Source: Deltaproteobacteria bacterium
GTDB taxonomy: Bacteria > Desulfobacterota > Binatia > Binatales > Binataceae
Reading direction: 5' to 3'
Assembly: GCA_003135135.1 (NCBI GenBank)
Contig: PLDK01000035.1
Coordinates: 1 to 64,000 of the forward strand
Length of the DNA: 64,000 bases
Shown: positions 18,943-28,425 of the stretch, one piece after another
How the letters are laid out: the number at the start of each line of letters is the position of its first letter
How positions within the stretch are numbered: position 1 is the stretch's first letter
Notes under the pieces: generated by a model
What the model was told of the DNA's origin: nothing
Databases searched by the model: none
What the model saw: the letters and a program-made list of their open reading frames with translations, nothing else
Program-made: the position numbers and the translations under genes

Positions 18943-20064
18943 ATGCCCTCAAACGAGCCGAGTCCGAATCGCCCGCGAATCGAGCGATTGTGGCGGCGGG
19001 ATCTTCCCGCTCCACTTCTTCCAATTTGGGCCGGGCTCGCGGCGGCGGCGGGATTCTACCGGGCCGGCGTGGCCGCACGTCATCTGTACTGGCGGATGAT
19101 GAAACGGCGGGCGCCGGTGCTGACGGTGAGCGTGGGCAACCTGACGGTCGGCGGAAACGGCAAGACGCCGTTCACGTTGTTTCTCGCCAAGCGCTTGCAG
19201 AGCCACGGCCTGCGCGTCGGAATCGTGAGCCGGGGCTACCAACGCGCGCGATCCAAAGCGCGCGCCGAACTGGTGGCCGACGGCGGCGCATTGAAAATCT
19301 CACCGGTAGACGCAGGCGACGAACCGGCGATGATGGCGAAGTCGTTCACCGGTCCGATTGCGGTTGCGCGCCGGCGCCTCGACGGTATCGAGCTGCTGAG
19401 CAAGCTCGGTCCGCTCGACGCGGTGATCCTGGACGACGGCTTTCAGCACGTGCGCTTGGATCGCGACGTGGATCTGGTGCTGGTGAGCAATGAGCGCGGC
19501 TTCGGCAACGGCTGGATGATCCCGGCCGGACCGATGCGCGAACCGATCCGCGCGGTCGGCCGCGCGGACGCGATCGTAGTGATGAACTTCGGAACTGGCG
19601 CGTCGGCAATTAGACCGTCGCAGATGAAGAAACTAACCGCGCGCAAAATATTTCACGCGTCGGTGCGGCCGCGCGCCTTGCTGGTCACCGAGAATGGGGT
19701 GTGGCGCGAAACTCCGCTGGGACTCGGCGGACGACGCGTGCTGGCGGTAAGCGGTCTGGCGGATTCAAGCGCGTTCTACGCGATGCTGCGCGAACTCGAC
19801 GCGGACCTGGTCGGCGTTTTCGATTATCCGGATCATCACGCCTACACCAACGCCGACTGGCAGGCTATGGTGAATGCGATGCGCGACATCGACTTGGTCG
19901 TCACGACCGAGAAGGACCTGGTCAAGCTGGAGCGGTTTCCGTTCCCGCGCGATTCGCTATACGCTCTCAGGCTTGAAGTAACGATGGACGCGGCCGATGC
20001 GCGCGCGCTCGACGAGTTGATACTGGATCGCATGACCGCAGCCTCGACGGCGGCGGATGCATAG
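18943..20064 (+). CDS. lpxK: Tetraacyldisaccharide 4'-kinase
   Basis: PVLTVSVGNLTVGGNGKTPFTLFLA, SRGYQR, VILDDGFQHVRLDRDVDLVLV, TTEKDLVKL. Confidence 0.95.
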   Translation: MPSNEPSPNRPRIERLWRRDLPAPLLPIWAGLAAAAGFYRAGVAARHLYWRMMKRRAPVLTVSVGNLTVGGNGKTPFTLFLAKRLQSHGLRVGIVSRGYQRARSKARAELVADGGALKISPVDAGDEPAMMAKSFTGPIAVARRRLDGIELLSKLGPLDAVILDDGFQHVRLDRDVDLVLVSNERGFGNGWMIPAGPMREPIRAVGRADAIVVMNFGTGASAIRPSQMKKLTARKIFHASVRPRALLVTENGVWRETPLGLGGRRVLAVSGLADSSAFYAMLRELDADLVGVFDYPDHHAYTNADWQAMVNAMRDIDLVVTTEKDLVKLERFPFPRDSLYALRLEVTMDAADARALDELILDRMTAASTAADA

Positions 20065-20097
20065 AAGACGAAAGGAAATGCCTGGAGGAATTTTGCG

Positions 20098-20268
20098 ATG
20101 GCGCTGAGTCAGGAACTGCTCGACATCCTGGCGTGCCCGAAATGCAAGGGCGACCTGCATCTCAACGACAAGCAGGACGGCCTGGTCTGCAGCGCTTGCA
20201 GACTCGAGTATCCGGTGCGCGATGACATTCCAATCATGCTGATCGAGGAAGCCAAACCGATCGCGTGA
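20098..20268 (+). CDS. Trm112 family small protein (not in supplied ORF track; 56 aa)
   Basis: MALSQELLDILACPKCKGDLHLNDKQDGLVCSACRLEYPVRDDIPIMLIEEAKPIA; CPxCK...C..C zinc-binding and PVRDDIPIML signature; after lpxK. Confidence 0.9.
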   Translation: MALSQELLDILACPKCKGDLHLNDKQDGLVCSACRLEYPVRDDIPIMLIEEAKPIA

Positions 20269-21518
20269 CCAATCCGCGGCGCGTGGCCGGCCGGCTTTCC
20301 GCGATGAAAACGATCGACTCCCCGCGCGCCCGCCAGTTCGCATGGCTCGCGATGGGCATCTACATCGTCGGGCTCGGCATCTCGGCAACGCTTCGCGCGC
20401 AAGGCGACTTCAATGTTTACTATCGCGCGGGCCATCGCGCACTTCACGCCCTCGCGATCTATCCGGCGGCCGACTCCGATCGTTTTCTCTACGCACCGAT
20501 CTTTGCGATCGGGTTCGCACCACTCGCGGCGCTGCCGCGCCATGTTGCGCAATTTGTCTTCTTCGCGGTCAACGCATTTTCACTGATCGAATTGATTTCA
20601 GGCGCGGGCGTGATTCTGTTCGGCCGTGAGCGGCGATTGCCGGCCGCACTGATCGTCGTCCCGGTGTTGCTGTCATCCCGATTCATCAACAACAACTTCG
20701 AGCACGGCCAGATAAATCTTCCGACCCTGGCGTTGATCGTGTGGGCGATCATTTACGCCGAAGAGTCTCGCGATGCGTGGGCGGGCCTGATGCTTGCGGC
20801 GGCGATACTGATCAAGCCGTTCGCAGTGCTGGTTGCGCTGCATCTTGCGATTCGCCGGCGCTTCGCCGTGCTCGGATGGGTGCTTGCAGCGGGAATCGCG
20901 CTGATCGTCGTGCCAATCGTGATCTTTGGACCGCGTGGATGGATCGATCAAACCGGCGCATACTTGACGGCGATCGTTTCGATGACGAATCGATATCGCA
21001 CGATGCTCACCAACCAGTCGGCCGTGTCGGCGGTCGCGCGCTTGATGAGTCTTCGCGGCGGGGCTGACGTGGAAACGTCTTCGGCCGCAACGATTGCCGG
21101 AATGGGACTCGAGATAATTCTCGTCGCGGCAGTGTCGCTCTGGGACGCGATGAGCCGCGAGCGCGGGAAGTTCGCGAGCCGCCTCGCGCTGTGCGGCTTG
21201 TTCTGCCTGATGCCCTCGTTCGCGCCGATTTCGTGGAAAAGCTACTACGCGGCGATGCTCGTGCCATACATGGCGCTGACCGCGGCGCTGTGGACCGATC
21301 GAGACGGCGGCGAGCGGCCGCCGATTTCGGTGTGGACGCTATCCGCGCTTTCCGTGTTGCTCAATCTTGCGGCGGGAAACTATTTGAACCGCATCGCGCT
21401 TTTCTACTCGGCGCATTTCCTTTCATCGCTGCTCGCGCTCGCCGCCGTGTTCGCGTTGTGGCTGCGAAGCGGGAGCGATAGCCGAAGACCGCGCATGAGC
21501 CAGGCGTCCCAAGCGTGA
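20265..21518 (+). CDS. Glycosyltransferase 87 (DUF2029)-like multipass membrane protein
   Basis: 417 aa multi-TM; FNVYYRAGHRALHALAIYP.., FLYAPIFAIGFAPLA, NNNFEHGQINLPTLALIVWA typical of GT87. Confidence 0.8.
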   Translation: MTNPRRVAGRLSAMKTIDSPRARQFAWLAMGIYIVGLGISATLRAQGDFNVYYRAGHRALHALAIYPAADSDRFLYAPIFAIGFAPLAALPRHVAQFVFFAVNAFSLIELISGAGVILFGRERRLPAALIVVPVLLSSRFINNNFEHGQINLPTLALIVWAIIYAEESRDAWAGLMLAAAILIKPFAVLVALHLAIRRRFAVLGWVLAAGIALIVVPIVIFGPRGWIDQTGAYLTAIVSMTNRYRTMLTNQSAVSAVARLMSLRGGADVETSSAATIAGMGLEIILVAAVSLWDAMSRERGKFASRLALCGLFCLMPSFAPISWKSYYAAMLVPYMALTAALWTDRDGGERPPISVWTLSALSVLLNLAAGNYLNRIALFYSAHFLSSLLALAAVFALWLRSGSDSRRPRMSQASQA

Positions 21519-22261
21519 GACCGCGTCAGCAAATGCAGTGGCGCTCGCTTCCGAACTTTTCGGCGTTCAAGATCGGCCGCCGGGAACTCGTGATCCATCG
21601 GGATATCGCCGCTCATGCCGCGGAGATCGTGAAAAGGCTCGGCGAGCTGGCGGCCGCATCGGAAGCGGGCGCGGGGAATCGCCGGAGCGCATTCCGGCTG
21701 AAGCTCGATGGCGGGCTCGAGCTGTTCGCGCGCCGGGGCCGGCGCGGCGGAATGATCGGTTCGATCCTGAGCGACGTTTACGCGGGCATGACGCCACGCC
21801 CGCTGACTGAACTCGGCCTGACAGTTGAAGCGATGCGGCGCGGAATTCCAGTGGCGGAGCCGATGGGCGCCATGATCGAATGGATCGGTCCCGCTCTCTA
21901 TCGAGGATTTTTTCTGACTCGGGCGGTGCGCGGAATGACGCTGTGGGAGTTCCTGAAGACGGACGACGATCCGATCGTTCGCGGTCATGTTCTCAGGCAA
22001 GCGCGCTCAGCGATCGACACGATGCACAACCAGGGGCTCTTTCACGCCGATCTCAATCTGCACAACTTGCTGGTGACGCAAGCGCGCGAGAGTTTCACCG
22101 TGATCATTATCGACCTGGACAAGTCGCGGCTGTTCGATGCGCCGTTGTCGGCTGCGATGCGCCGGGCGAACGCGGCGCGCTTGGTACGGTCGGCGCGCAA
22201 GCTCGATCCGTCCGGGCGATCTATCGACGCGGCCGCGCTGTCGATTCTGCAGCAGGGGTGA
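21515..22261 (+). CDS. Lipopolysaccharide (Kdo/WaaP-type) kinase
   Basis: FFLTRAVRGMTLWEFL, MHNQGLFHADLNLHNLLVTQ..IIDLDKSRLF kinase catalytic motifs; adjacent to LPS genes. Confidence 0.8.
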   Translation: MRPRQQMQWRSLPNFSAFKIGRRELVIHRDIAAHAAEIVKRLGELAAASEAGAGNRRSAFRLKLDGGLELFARRGRRGGMIGSILSDVYAGMTPRPLTELGLTVEAMRRGIPVAEPMGAMIEWIGPALYRGFFLTRAVRGMTLWEFLKTDDDPIVRGHVLRQARSAIDTMHNQGLFHADLNLHNLLVTQARESFTVIIIDLDKSRLFDAPLSAAMRRANAARLVRSARKLDPSGRSIDAAALSILQQG

Positions 22262-22349
22262 CCGCAGGGGGTGACCCCTGCACCCAGTATTAAGGCCGCC
22301 CGCCGTTGGCGGGTGCGACCCCCTGCGGCGAGCGCGCGGGTTCCCTTTT

Positions 22350-22733
22350 TCAGTCGCGTTTCAGCGCGATCGCGTCGATCTCGATTCGCGCGTGGCGCGG
22401 CAGCGCCGCCACCTGCACGGTCGAGCGGGCCGGATACGGCGGATCGAAATGCTCTGCGTACACGCGGTTGACGATTTTAAAGTCGGCGAGATCGATCATG
22501 AAGATGGTGGTCTTGACCACGTCGACGAAATCCAGTCCCGCAGCCGCGAGCACTTCGCCGAGGTTCTGGAGCACGCGCCGAGTCTCGAATTCGATCCCGC
22601 CTTCGACCAGAGTGCCCGACGCCGGGTCAAGACCGACCTGCCCGGAGCAAAAGACCATCCCGTGTTGCTCGACCGCCTGCGAATACGGACCGATCGCGGC
22701 TGGCGCCTGCCTGGTGTGAATCGAGGTTTTCAT
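22350..22733 (-). CDS. ridA: RidA family (YjgF/YER057c) deaminase
   Basis: QAPAAIGPYSQAVEQHGMVFCSGQVGLDPASGTL; ARSTVQVAALPRHARIEIDAIA. Confidence 0.95.
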   Translation of the reverse strand: MKTSIHTRQAPAAIGPYSQAVEQHGMVFCSGQVGLDPASGTLVEGGIEFETRRVLQNLGEVLAAAGLDFVDVVKTTIFMIDLADFKIVNRVYAEHFDPPYPARSTVQVAALPRHARIEIDAIALKRD

Positions 22734-22769
22734 TTTGGAATCCCGCGGAGTAGTTGCGCGCGCTCGAAA

Positions 22770-24986
22770 TCAATGGCGATTGCCGTTTTGCTGGCCGAGG
22801 CGCGACACGCGCATGACGCCGTCGATCGCGCCGATCGAGTTCATCAGGTTGTTCAATTGACGGGCGCTGGACACGCTGACCTCGAAGACCGCCAGCGCGC
22901 GTCCGTCGGCGCCGTGAGTTTTCACTTCGGCGGTCGATATATTCACGCCCGCTGAGGCGATCGCCTTGGTCATCGCGGCGAGCAAGCCCGGCTGATCGGC
23001 GCATAGCACTTCGAGCCGAATCGGACGCGGCGCTTCCTCGCCGTCCTTCCATACCACGGGCACGCGCCGATCCGGATCGGTGTTGAGCGCATGCGCGCAT
23101 CCCGCGACGTGCACCGTAACGCCGCGTCCGCGCGTGATGAAGCCGGTGATCGCCTCGCCCGGGAGCGGATTGCAGCATCGCGCGAACCGCACCAGCATGT
23201 CGCCGACGCCAGAGACCACGACCGCACCGCTGGCGGATTTGCGCGCTTCCTTGGCGGCGCGCTCTCTTTGCGCGGGACCGAGCGGCGTCGGCAGTTTCTC
23301 GGGACGATAGAGTTTCAGCTCAGTGGGCGTCAGCAATTTCGCGAGCAACTGGGCAGGCGTGATTATTCCGTAGCCGACCGCGGCGAGCAGGCTTTCGACG
23401 TCGCGCTGCGAGAACTCGGCGAGCACTGCGTCGAGACGCTTGCTTGATCTAAGCTGCGTGACGCTGAGCTTGACGGGTTCGAGCTCGCGATCGAGCAGTG
23501 ATATTCCGAGATCGCGGGAGCGTTCCGCTTGTTGGCTGCGCAGCCATTGACGGATGCGCGATTTAGCACGCGCGGTGGCGGCGTAGTTGGTCCAGTCCTT
23601 GCCCGGCACCTGCTTTTCTGAGGTCAGCACCTCGACCGTATCACCCGATCGAAGCCGGTAGCGCAGCGGCACCATCCGTCCGTTGACGCGCGCGCCGGCG
23701 AGATGGTTGCCGACCTGGGAGTGAATTCGGTAGGCGAAGTCGATCACGGTCGAGCCGAGCGGAAAATCGAAGACGTCGCCCTTGGGCGTGAAGACGAAAA
23801 CTTCCTCGGGAAACAGATCGTCCTTGACGGTGGAGAGAAATTCCTGGGGGTCCTTGAGATTCTGCTGCCATTCGATCAGGCGCCGCAGCCATGCAAAGCG
23901 CTCGGTCTCCTTGACCTCCCTGGAGTTGCCATCCTTGTAGCTCCAGTGCGCCGCGATTCCTTCCTCGGCCACCTTGTGCATCTCGCGGGTACGAATCTGC
24001 ACTTCCATCCGCTGGCCGCGCGGACCGATCACGGTGGTGTGCAGCGACTGATACATGTTGGCCTTGGGCAGGGCGATGTAATCCTTGAAGCGACCGGGGA
24101 CCGGCTTCCAGTTGGCGTGCACGACGCCGAGCGCCTCGTAACATTCGCGCACCGTGTTCACGATGATGCGGAACGCGACCAGGTCGTAGATTTCCTCGAA
24201 GCTCAGCCCCATCTCCTGCATCTTGGAGTGAATCGAAAAGAAATGTTTGGGCCGGCCGGTGACCTCGGCCGTGACCCCGCTGTCGGAGAGGCGGCGCGAC
24301 AGGATTTCAATGACGGTGGCGATGTACTCCTCGCGCTCCTGGCGTTTGGCCGCGACGAAGGCCTTCAGCGACTGGTACGCAGTTGGATTCAGATAGCGAA
24401 ACGCCAGGTCCTCGAGCTCCGACTTGAGCCAGTAGATTCCGAGGCGATGAGCGATCGGCGCGTAAATTTCCATCGTCTCGCGCGCGATCTCCAGCTGGCG
24501 GTCGGCGGCGAGATGGTCGAGCGTGCGCATATTGTGCAGACGGTCGGCGAGCTTGATCAGCACGACGCGGATGTCGTGGGCCATCGCGATGATCATCTTG
24601 CGGAAATTCTCGGCCTGCTTTTCCTCGCGGCTCTGGAACGTGATCTTCGAGACCTTGGTCACGCCGTCAACGAGCTGCGCGACCTCGGCGCCGAAATCCG
24701 CCTGCACCTCCGCGAGCGAGGCGTGGGTATCCTCGACGACGTCGTGCAGCAAGCCGGTGATGATCGAAGGCACGTCGAGCTTGAGCTGCGCGATGATCGT
24801 CGCGACGTTGAGCGGATGCGTGACGTAGGGTTCGCCCGATTCGCGCTTCTGATCTACATGCATCCGCGCCGAGTAGTCGTACGCGCGGCGGATCAGACCG
24901 ATGTCGGCCTGTGGATTGTAGGTCTGCACCCGCGCGATGAGGGCGGCGAGTTGGTCAGGAGTACTACTTTGCGCTAGCTCTTCCAC
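22770..24986 (-). CDS. spoT: RelA/SpoT bifunctional (p)ppGpp synthetase/hydrolase
   Basis: 738 aa; HD domain VTHPLNVATIIAQL..LLHDVVEDT; synthetase domain; TGS VFVFTPKGDVFDFPLGSTVIDFAYRIHSQVG; C-term ACT. Confidence 0.96.
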   Translation of the reverse strand: MEELAQSSTPDQLAALIARVQTYNPQADIGLIRRAYDYSARMHVDQKRESGEPYVTHPLNVATIIAQLKLDVPSIITGLLHDVVEDTHASLAEVQADFGAEVAQLVDGVTKVSKITFQSREEKQAENFRKMIIAMAHDIRVVLIKLADRLHNMRTLDHLAADRQLEIARETMEIYAPIAHRLGIYWLKSELEDLAFRYLNPTAYQSLKAFVAAKRQEREEYIATVIEILSRRLSDSGVTAEVTGRPKHFFSIHSKMQEMGLSFEEIYDLVAFRIIVNTVRECYEALGVVHANWKPVPGRFKDYIALPKANMYQSLHTTVIGPRGQRMEVQIRTREMHKVAEEGIAAHWSYKDGNSREVKETERFAWLRRLIEWQQNLKDPQEFLSTVKDDLFPEEVFVFTPKGDVFDFPLGSTVIDFAYRIHSQVGNHLAGARVNGRMVPLRYRLRSGDTVEVLTSEKQVPGKDWTNYAATARAKSRIRQWLRSQQAERSRDLGISLLDRELEPVKLSVTQLRSSKRLDAVLAEFSQRDVESLLAAVGYGIITPAQLLAKLLTPTELKLYRPEKLPTPLGPAQRERAAKEARKSASGAVVVSGVGDMLVRFARCCNPLPGEAITGFITRGRGVTVHVAGCAHALNTDPDRRVPVVWKDGEEAPRPIRLEVLCADQPGLLAAMTKAIASAGVNISTAEVKTHGADGRALAVFEVSVSSARQLNNLMNSIGAIDGVMRVSRLGQQNGNRH

Positions 24987-25618
24987 GGCGCGAATTCGCC
25001 GCGCAGCCGGCCGACCTTGAGCCGCTCTGCGTTTACGATCGTTTCCAGCCGCGCGACGGATTCATGAAGCTGGGCGTTGACTATCAGGTAGTCGTATTCG
25101 GGATAGGCTTGGGCTTCGTCGCGCGCCTTGCGAAGCCGGTGCTGAATCTTCGATTCTTCCTCGGTGCCGCGCCCGCGCAGACGCCCCTCGAGTTCGGCGA
25201 AGGTCGGTGGCAGAACAAAAATCGCGACCGCATCGCGGGGATACATTGCGCGAATCTGGCGAGCGCCCTGGATGTCGATGTCGAGCAGGATGTCGCGGCC
25301 GGAAGTGATCGCGGCGTCGAGCGGCGCTCGCGGCGTGCCGTAGGAGGATTCGAACACACGCGCCCATTCGGCGAGTTCGCCGGATGCTTGCCTGCGTTTG
25401 AACTCCTCTTCGCTCACAAAGCTGTAGTCGATTCCGTCCGCCTCGCCTTCTCGCGGCGCGCGCGTGGTCAACGATACGGAAAACTCCAAGTCCGCGATGG
25501 CCTTGAGCGACGCGCGCCAAATCGTGGTCTTGCCGGCCCCAGAAGGCGCCGAAAGGATAAAAATTATACCGCGTCTCGGCGGCAAAGAATCACGTGATTT
25601 CAACGGTATAGAAGCCAT
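24974..25618 (-). CDS. gmk: Guanylate kinase
   Basis: GIIFILSAPSGAGKTTIWRASL, SVSLTTRAPREGEADGIDYSFVSEEEF, LLDIDIQGARQIR. Confidence 0.96.
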   Translation of the reverse strand: MASIPLKSRDSLPPRRGIIFILSAPSGAGKTTIWRASLKAIADLEFSVSLTTRAPREGEADGIDYSFVSEEEFKRRQASGELAEWARVFESSYGTPRAPLDAAITSGRDILLDIDIQGARQIRAMYPRDAVAIFVLPPTFAELEGRLRGRGTEEESKIQHRLRKARDEAQAYPEYDYLIVNAQLHESVARLETIVNAERLKVGRLRGEFAPWKS

Positions 25619-25649
25619 TAACCGGGTGCAAAGGCCGCTTTACTATATC

Positions 25650-26525
25650 CTATTCGACGTTCTGGACCTGCTCGCGCATCTTTTCGGCTTCCGCCTTCAC
25701 TTCAACGGTTACCTGGGAAAGTGCCGCGTTCTGCGACTTCGAACCCATCGTATTTACTTCGCGATTGATTTCCTGGAGCAGAAATTCAATCGACTTCCCG
25801 ACCTGTCCCTTGCGCTTGAGGAGTGCCTTGAGGCCGTCGAGATGCGTGCGCAGACGCATGATCTCTTCGCTGATATCGCCGTGCTGCGAGGCCGACGACG
25901 CTTCCTCATAGAGGCGTTTCTCGTTGACCGGCAAGTCCGCCAGGAGTTCGCGAATCCGCTTGTGAAAATTTTCCATGATTTCCGCGCGCGTCTGCTCGGC
26001 CAGCCGTTCAATTTTCGGGATCGCCGCTTCGATATTGCGGACCCGCGCGGCAAAATCGTCGTGCACGCTGCGGCCTTCACGCACCCGCTCGGCATCCAGC
26101 GCTTTCAACGCGCGAACCAAAGCCTTGTGGCCAAGCGTGAATGCCGCGGCCGAGTCATGCTCCTCCTCAACGACGTGAAAAATTTCAGGCCGGTTGAGGA
26201 TCGATCCAATTTCCGGATTGCCGTTGAGATGAAGCTGCTTGCCGAGACGGCGCAGTTCGGCGACGTACAAATTAGCCAGCCGGTCGTTCACCTCGAGCCG
26301 CACCGGCGGCGGTTTCAGCGCAACCGACTTGATAAAAATTTCGACCCGCCCGCGCGCCACGACATTTTGCACGGTTTTGCGAATCTCGGCCTCATGCTCG
26401 CCCCATCCGCGCGGCACCGTCAGCTTGAGTTCGAAAAATCGCTGGTTCAGAGCGCGCACTTCGACAGTCACGCGAGTGCCGTCCTGCTCAGCGATAGCCC
26501 TGCCGAACCCGGTCATGCTTTTCAT
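25650..26525 (-). CDS. yicC: YicC family endoribonuclease
   Basis: MKSMTGFGRAIAEQDGTRVTVEVRALNQRFFELKL; C-term LLQEINREVNTMGSKSQNAALSQVTVEVKAEAEKMREQVQNVE. Confidence 0.95.
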   Translation of the reverse strand: MKSMTGFGRAIAEQDGTRVTVEVRALNQRFFELKLTVPRGWGEHEAEIRKTVQNVVARGRVEIFIKSVALKPPPVRLEVNDRLANLYVAELRRLGKQLHLNGNPEIGSILNRPEIFHVVEEEHDSAAAFTLGHKALVRALKALDAERVREGRSVHDDFAARVRNIEAAIPKIERLAEQTRAEIMENFHKRIRELLADLPVNEKRLYEEASSASQHGDISEEIMRLRTHLDGLKALLKRKGQVGKSIEFLLQEINREVNTMGSKSQNAALSQVTVEVKAEAEKMREQVQNVE

Positions 26526-26530
26526 GTGAC

Positions 26531-27715
26531 TCAGTCCCTTTCCTCCCGCGTTTTTCCCACACACGCGCGATAGAGCGCGAGTGTCCGCGTGGTCATCTTA
26601 GCCATCGAATAATTTTCTACGGCGCGAGCCCGCGCCCCCGCGCTCATCTGCGATCTTAGCGCTGGCCACTGCGCCAGCCGGCCGATCGCCGACGCAATTG
26701 CTTCAGGATTTGCCGGCGGCACGATGATTCCAGTGTACTCACCTTCAACCACTTCGCGCAGGCCGCCAACGTCGCTTGCGACTACTGGAAGCGCGCTCGC
26801 CATGGCTTCCAGAGCAGCCACGCCGAGCCCTTCTTTCAGCGACGGCATCGCGAAGCAATCCGACGCCCACAGAAGTTCGCGCGGGTCGTCGATCCTGCCG
26901 AGCAGCTTGACGCGCTCGGCGCATCCGAGTTTTGCGATTGCGCGTTCGAGGTCTCCGCGAATCGATCCGTGACCCGCGATGAAGCATTTCAGCTTGCCGG
27001 ACGGCGCGGTTGACGCGAGCTGCGCGATCGCCTCGATGAGATAGCGATGGCCCTTGCGCGGCTCGAGTGCGCCAACCGCAGAAATCACGAACTCGCCATA
27101 AGATATTCCGAGCGCGATCCGTGCGCGCACGCGTTCCTCCGCCGTGGGCGGCCGGAATCGGTCGCAAGCCACGCCGCTATGAACAACCGTGACGCGCTCG
27201 CGATCGACGCCCGCGGCCGCGAGCGAATCGGCAACGCCGCCGGAGATCGCGACCACGCCATCGACCGCGCGATTGAACAGGTACGGCGCGAAAACGCGGT
27301 TGGGCCTGTAGTCCATCCGCCGCGTAACGACCAGCGCACGCGCGAAGCCGCGCGCAAACGGCGCCATCGAATGCGCGCGCGAGGTGTGGAAATGAACGAC
27401 GTCATAGCGTTCACGTTTGAGAATCGCGCGCAGCCGGATGCCGGCTGCCAGGTCGATGGCGTTGCGGATGCGCAGCGGATGGCATCTTATGCCTGCGGCG
27501 ACAGCCCGCTCCCAGAGCCGTCCCGCGGGATCGCAAATCAACTCCGCACGATGACCGCCGCCGGCCAGCGCAATCGTCAAGCCATGCACCTGGCTCTCGC
27601 CCCCGGCGAAGCCGAGTTCGGGATCGACGCCGGCGATGCTCAGCGCCGGGGCGTCAGCCGTGTTGCTATTGGGAGGCACTTGGATGGCGTCGTCATGCTG
27701 AACTGTCTGCGTCAT
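26531..27715 (-). CDS. Glycosyltransferase family 4
   Basis: 394 aa from MTQTVQHDD; GGGHRAELICDP, VVHFHTSRAHSMAPFARGF, VGALEPRKGHRYLIEAIAQL, MPSLKEGLGVAALEAMASALPVVASDVGGLREVVE; ORF track N-terminus (to 28246) is antisense read-through. Confidence 0.9.
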   Translation of the reverse strand: MTQTVQHDDAIQVPPNSNTADAPALSIAGVDPELGFAGGESQVHGLTIALAGGGHRAELICDPAGRLWERAVAAGIRCHPLRIRNAIDLAAGIRLRAILKRERYDVVHFHTSRAHSMAPFARGFARALVVTRRMDYRPNRVFAPYLFNRAVDGVVAISGGVADSLAAAGVDRERVTVVHSGVACDRFRPPTAEERVRARIALGISYGEFVISAVGALEPRKGHRYLIEAIAQLASTAPSGKLKCFIAGHGSIRGDLERAIAKLGCAERVKLLGRIDDPRELLWASDCFAMPSLKEGLGVAALEAMASALPVVASDVGGLREVVEGEYTGIIVPPANPEAIASAIGRLAQWPALRSQMSAGARARAVENYSMAKMTTRTLALYRACVGKTREERD

Positions 27716-27732
27716 ATTACAGTTTGATCGCA

Positions 27733-28425
27733 TCAATCGAAAAATCTGTAATACAGGATTGCGCACACCGCGGTCAGCGCGTCGCGAAGGCCGATCTTCT
27801 TGCCCTCTTCGTAGGTCCGGCCCGCGTACGACACCGGCACCTCGTAGATTCGCCATCGCGCGCGCGCCGCTTTGGCGGTGATCTCGGGCTCGAAGGTGAA
27901 GCGATTGGCGTTGAGCTTGAGCGTAATCAATTTCGCGCGCACGAAACCCTTCATCCCGGTTTCCATGTCGGTCAGATTGAGATTGCTTAACATGTTGGAG
28001 AGCAGCGTCACCGCGCGGTTCGCCACGTAATGCCAGAAGAACATGACGCGATGCGGCCCGGAGAGAAAGCGCGAGCCGTAAACCATGTCGGCACGGCCGT
28101 CGAGCAGCGGCCCAATCATCGTGGCGTAATCCCTGGGATCGTATTCGAGGTCGGCGTCCTGCACGAAGAGGTAAGGATTTTTCGCGGCGGCGAAGCCGAG
28201 CCGGAGCGCGGCGCCTTTGCCGCGATTGACGGTGTGAAAAAAACATTGAACGCGCGGATGGCTGAACTCGCGCAGATACTTGGTAGTGCCGTCGGTCGAA
28301 GCGTCATCGACGACGATGACCTCGGGATCAAAGCCGCAATCCAGCACGCGCTCGATTACGCGGCCGATCGTCGTGACTTCGTTGTACACCGGAATCACCA
28401 CGGAAATTCTGGTCCGCTCGGCCAT
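27733..28425 (-). CDS. Glycosyltransferase family 2 (dolichyl-phosphate mannosyltransferase-like)
   Basis: MAERTRISVVIPVYNEVTTIGRVIERVL..VVDDASTDGT..RGKGAALRLGF..VQDADLEYDPRDY; ORF extended upstream in track. Confidence 0.93.
   Translation of the reverse strand: MAERTRISVVIPVYNEVTTIGRVIERVLDCGFDPEVIVVDDASTDGTTKYLREFSHPRVQCFFHTVNRGKGAALRLGFAAAKNPYLFVQDADLEYDPRDYATMIGPLLDGRADMVYGSRFLSGPHRVMFFWHYVANRAVTLLSNMLSNLNLTDMETGMKGFVRAKLITLKLNANRFTFEPEITAKAARARWRIYEVPVSYAGRTYEEGKKIGLRDALTAVCAILYYRFFD

Noticed and set aside
27716-28246. N-terminal extension of the GT4 ORF
   Set aside because: Overlaps the GT2 gene in another frame; true GT4 start is at MTQTV (27715).
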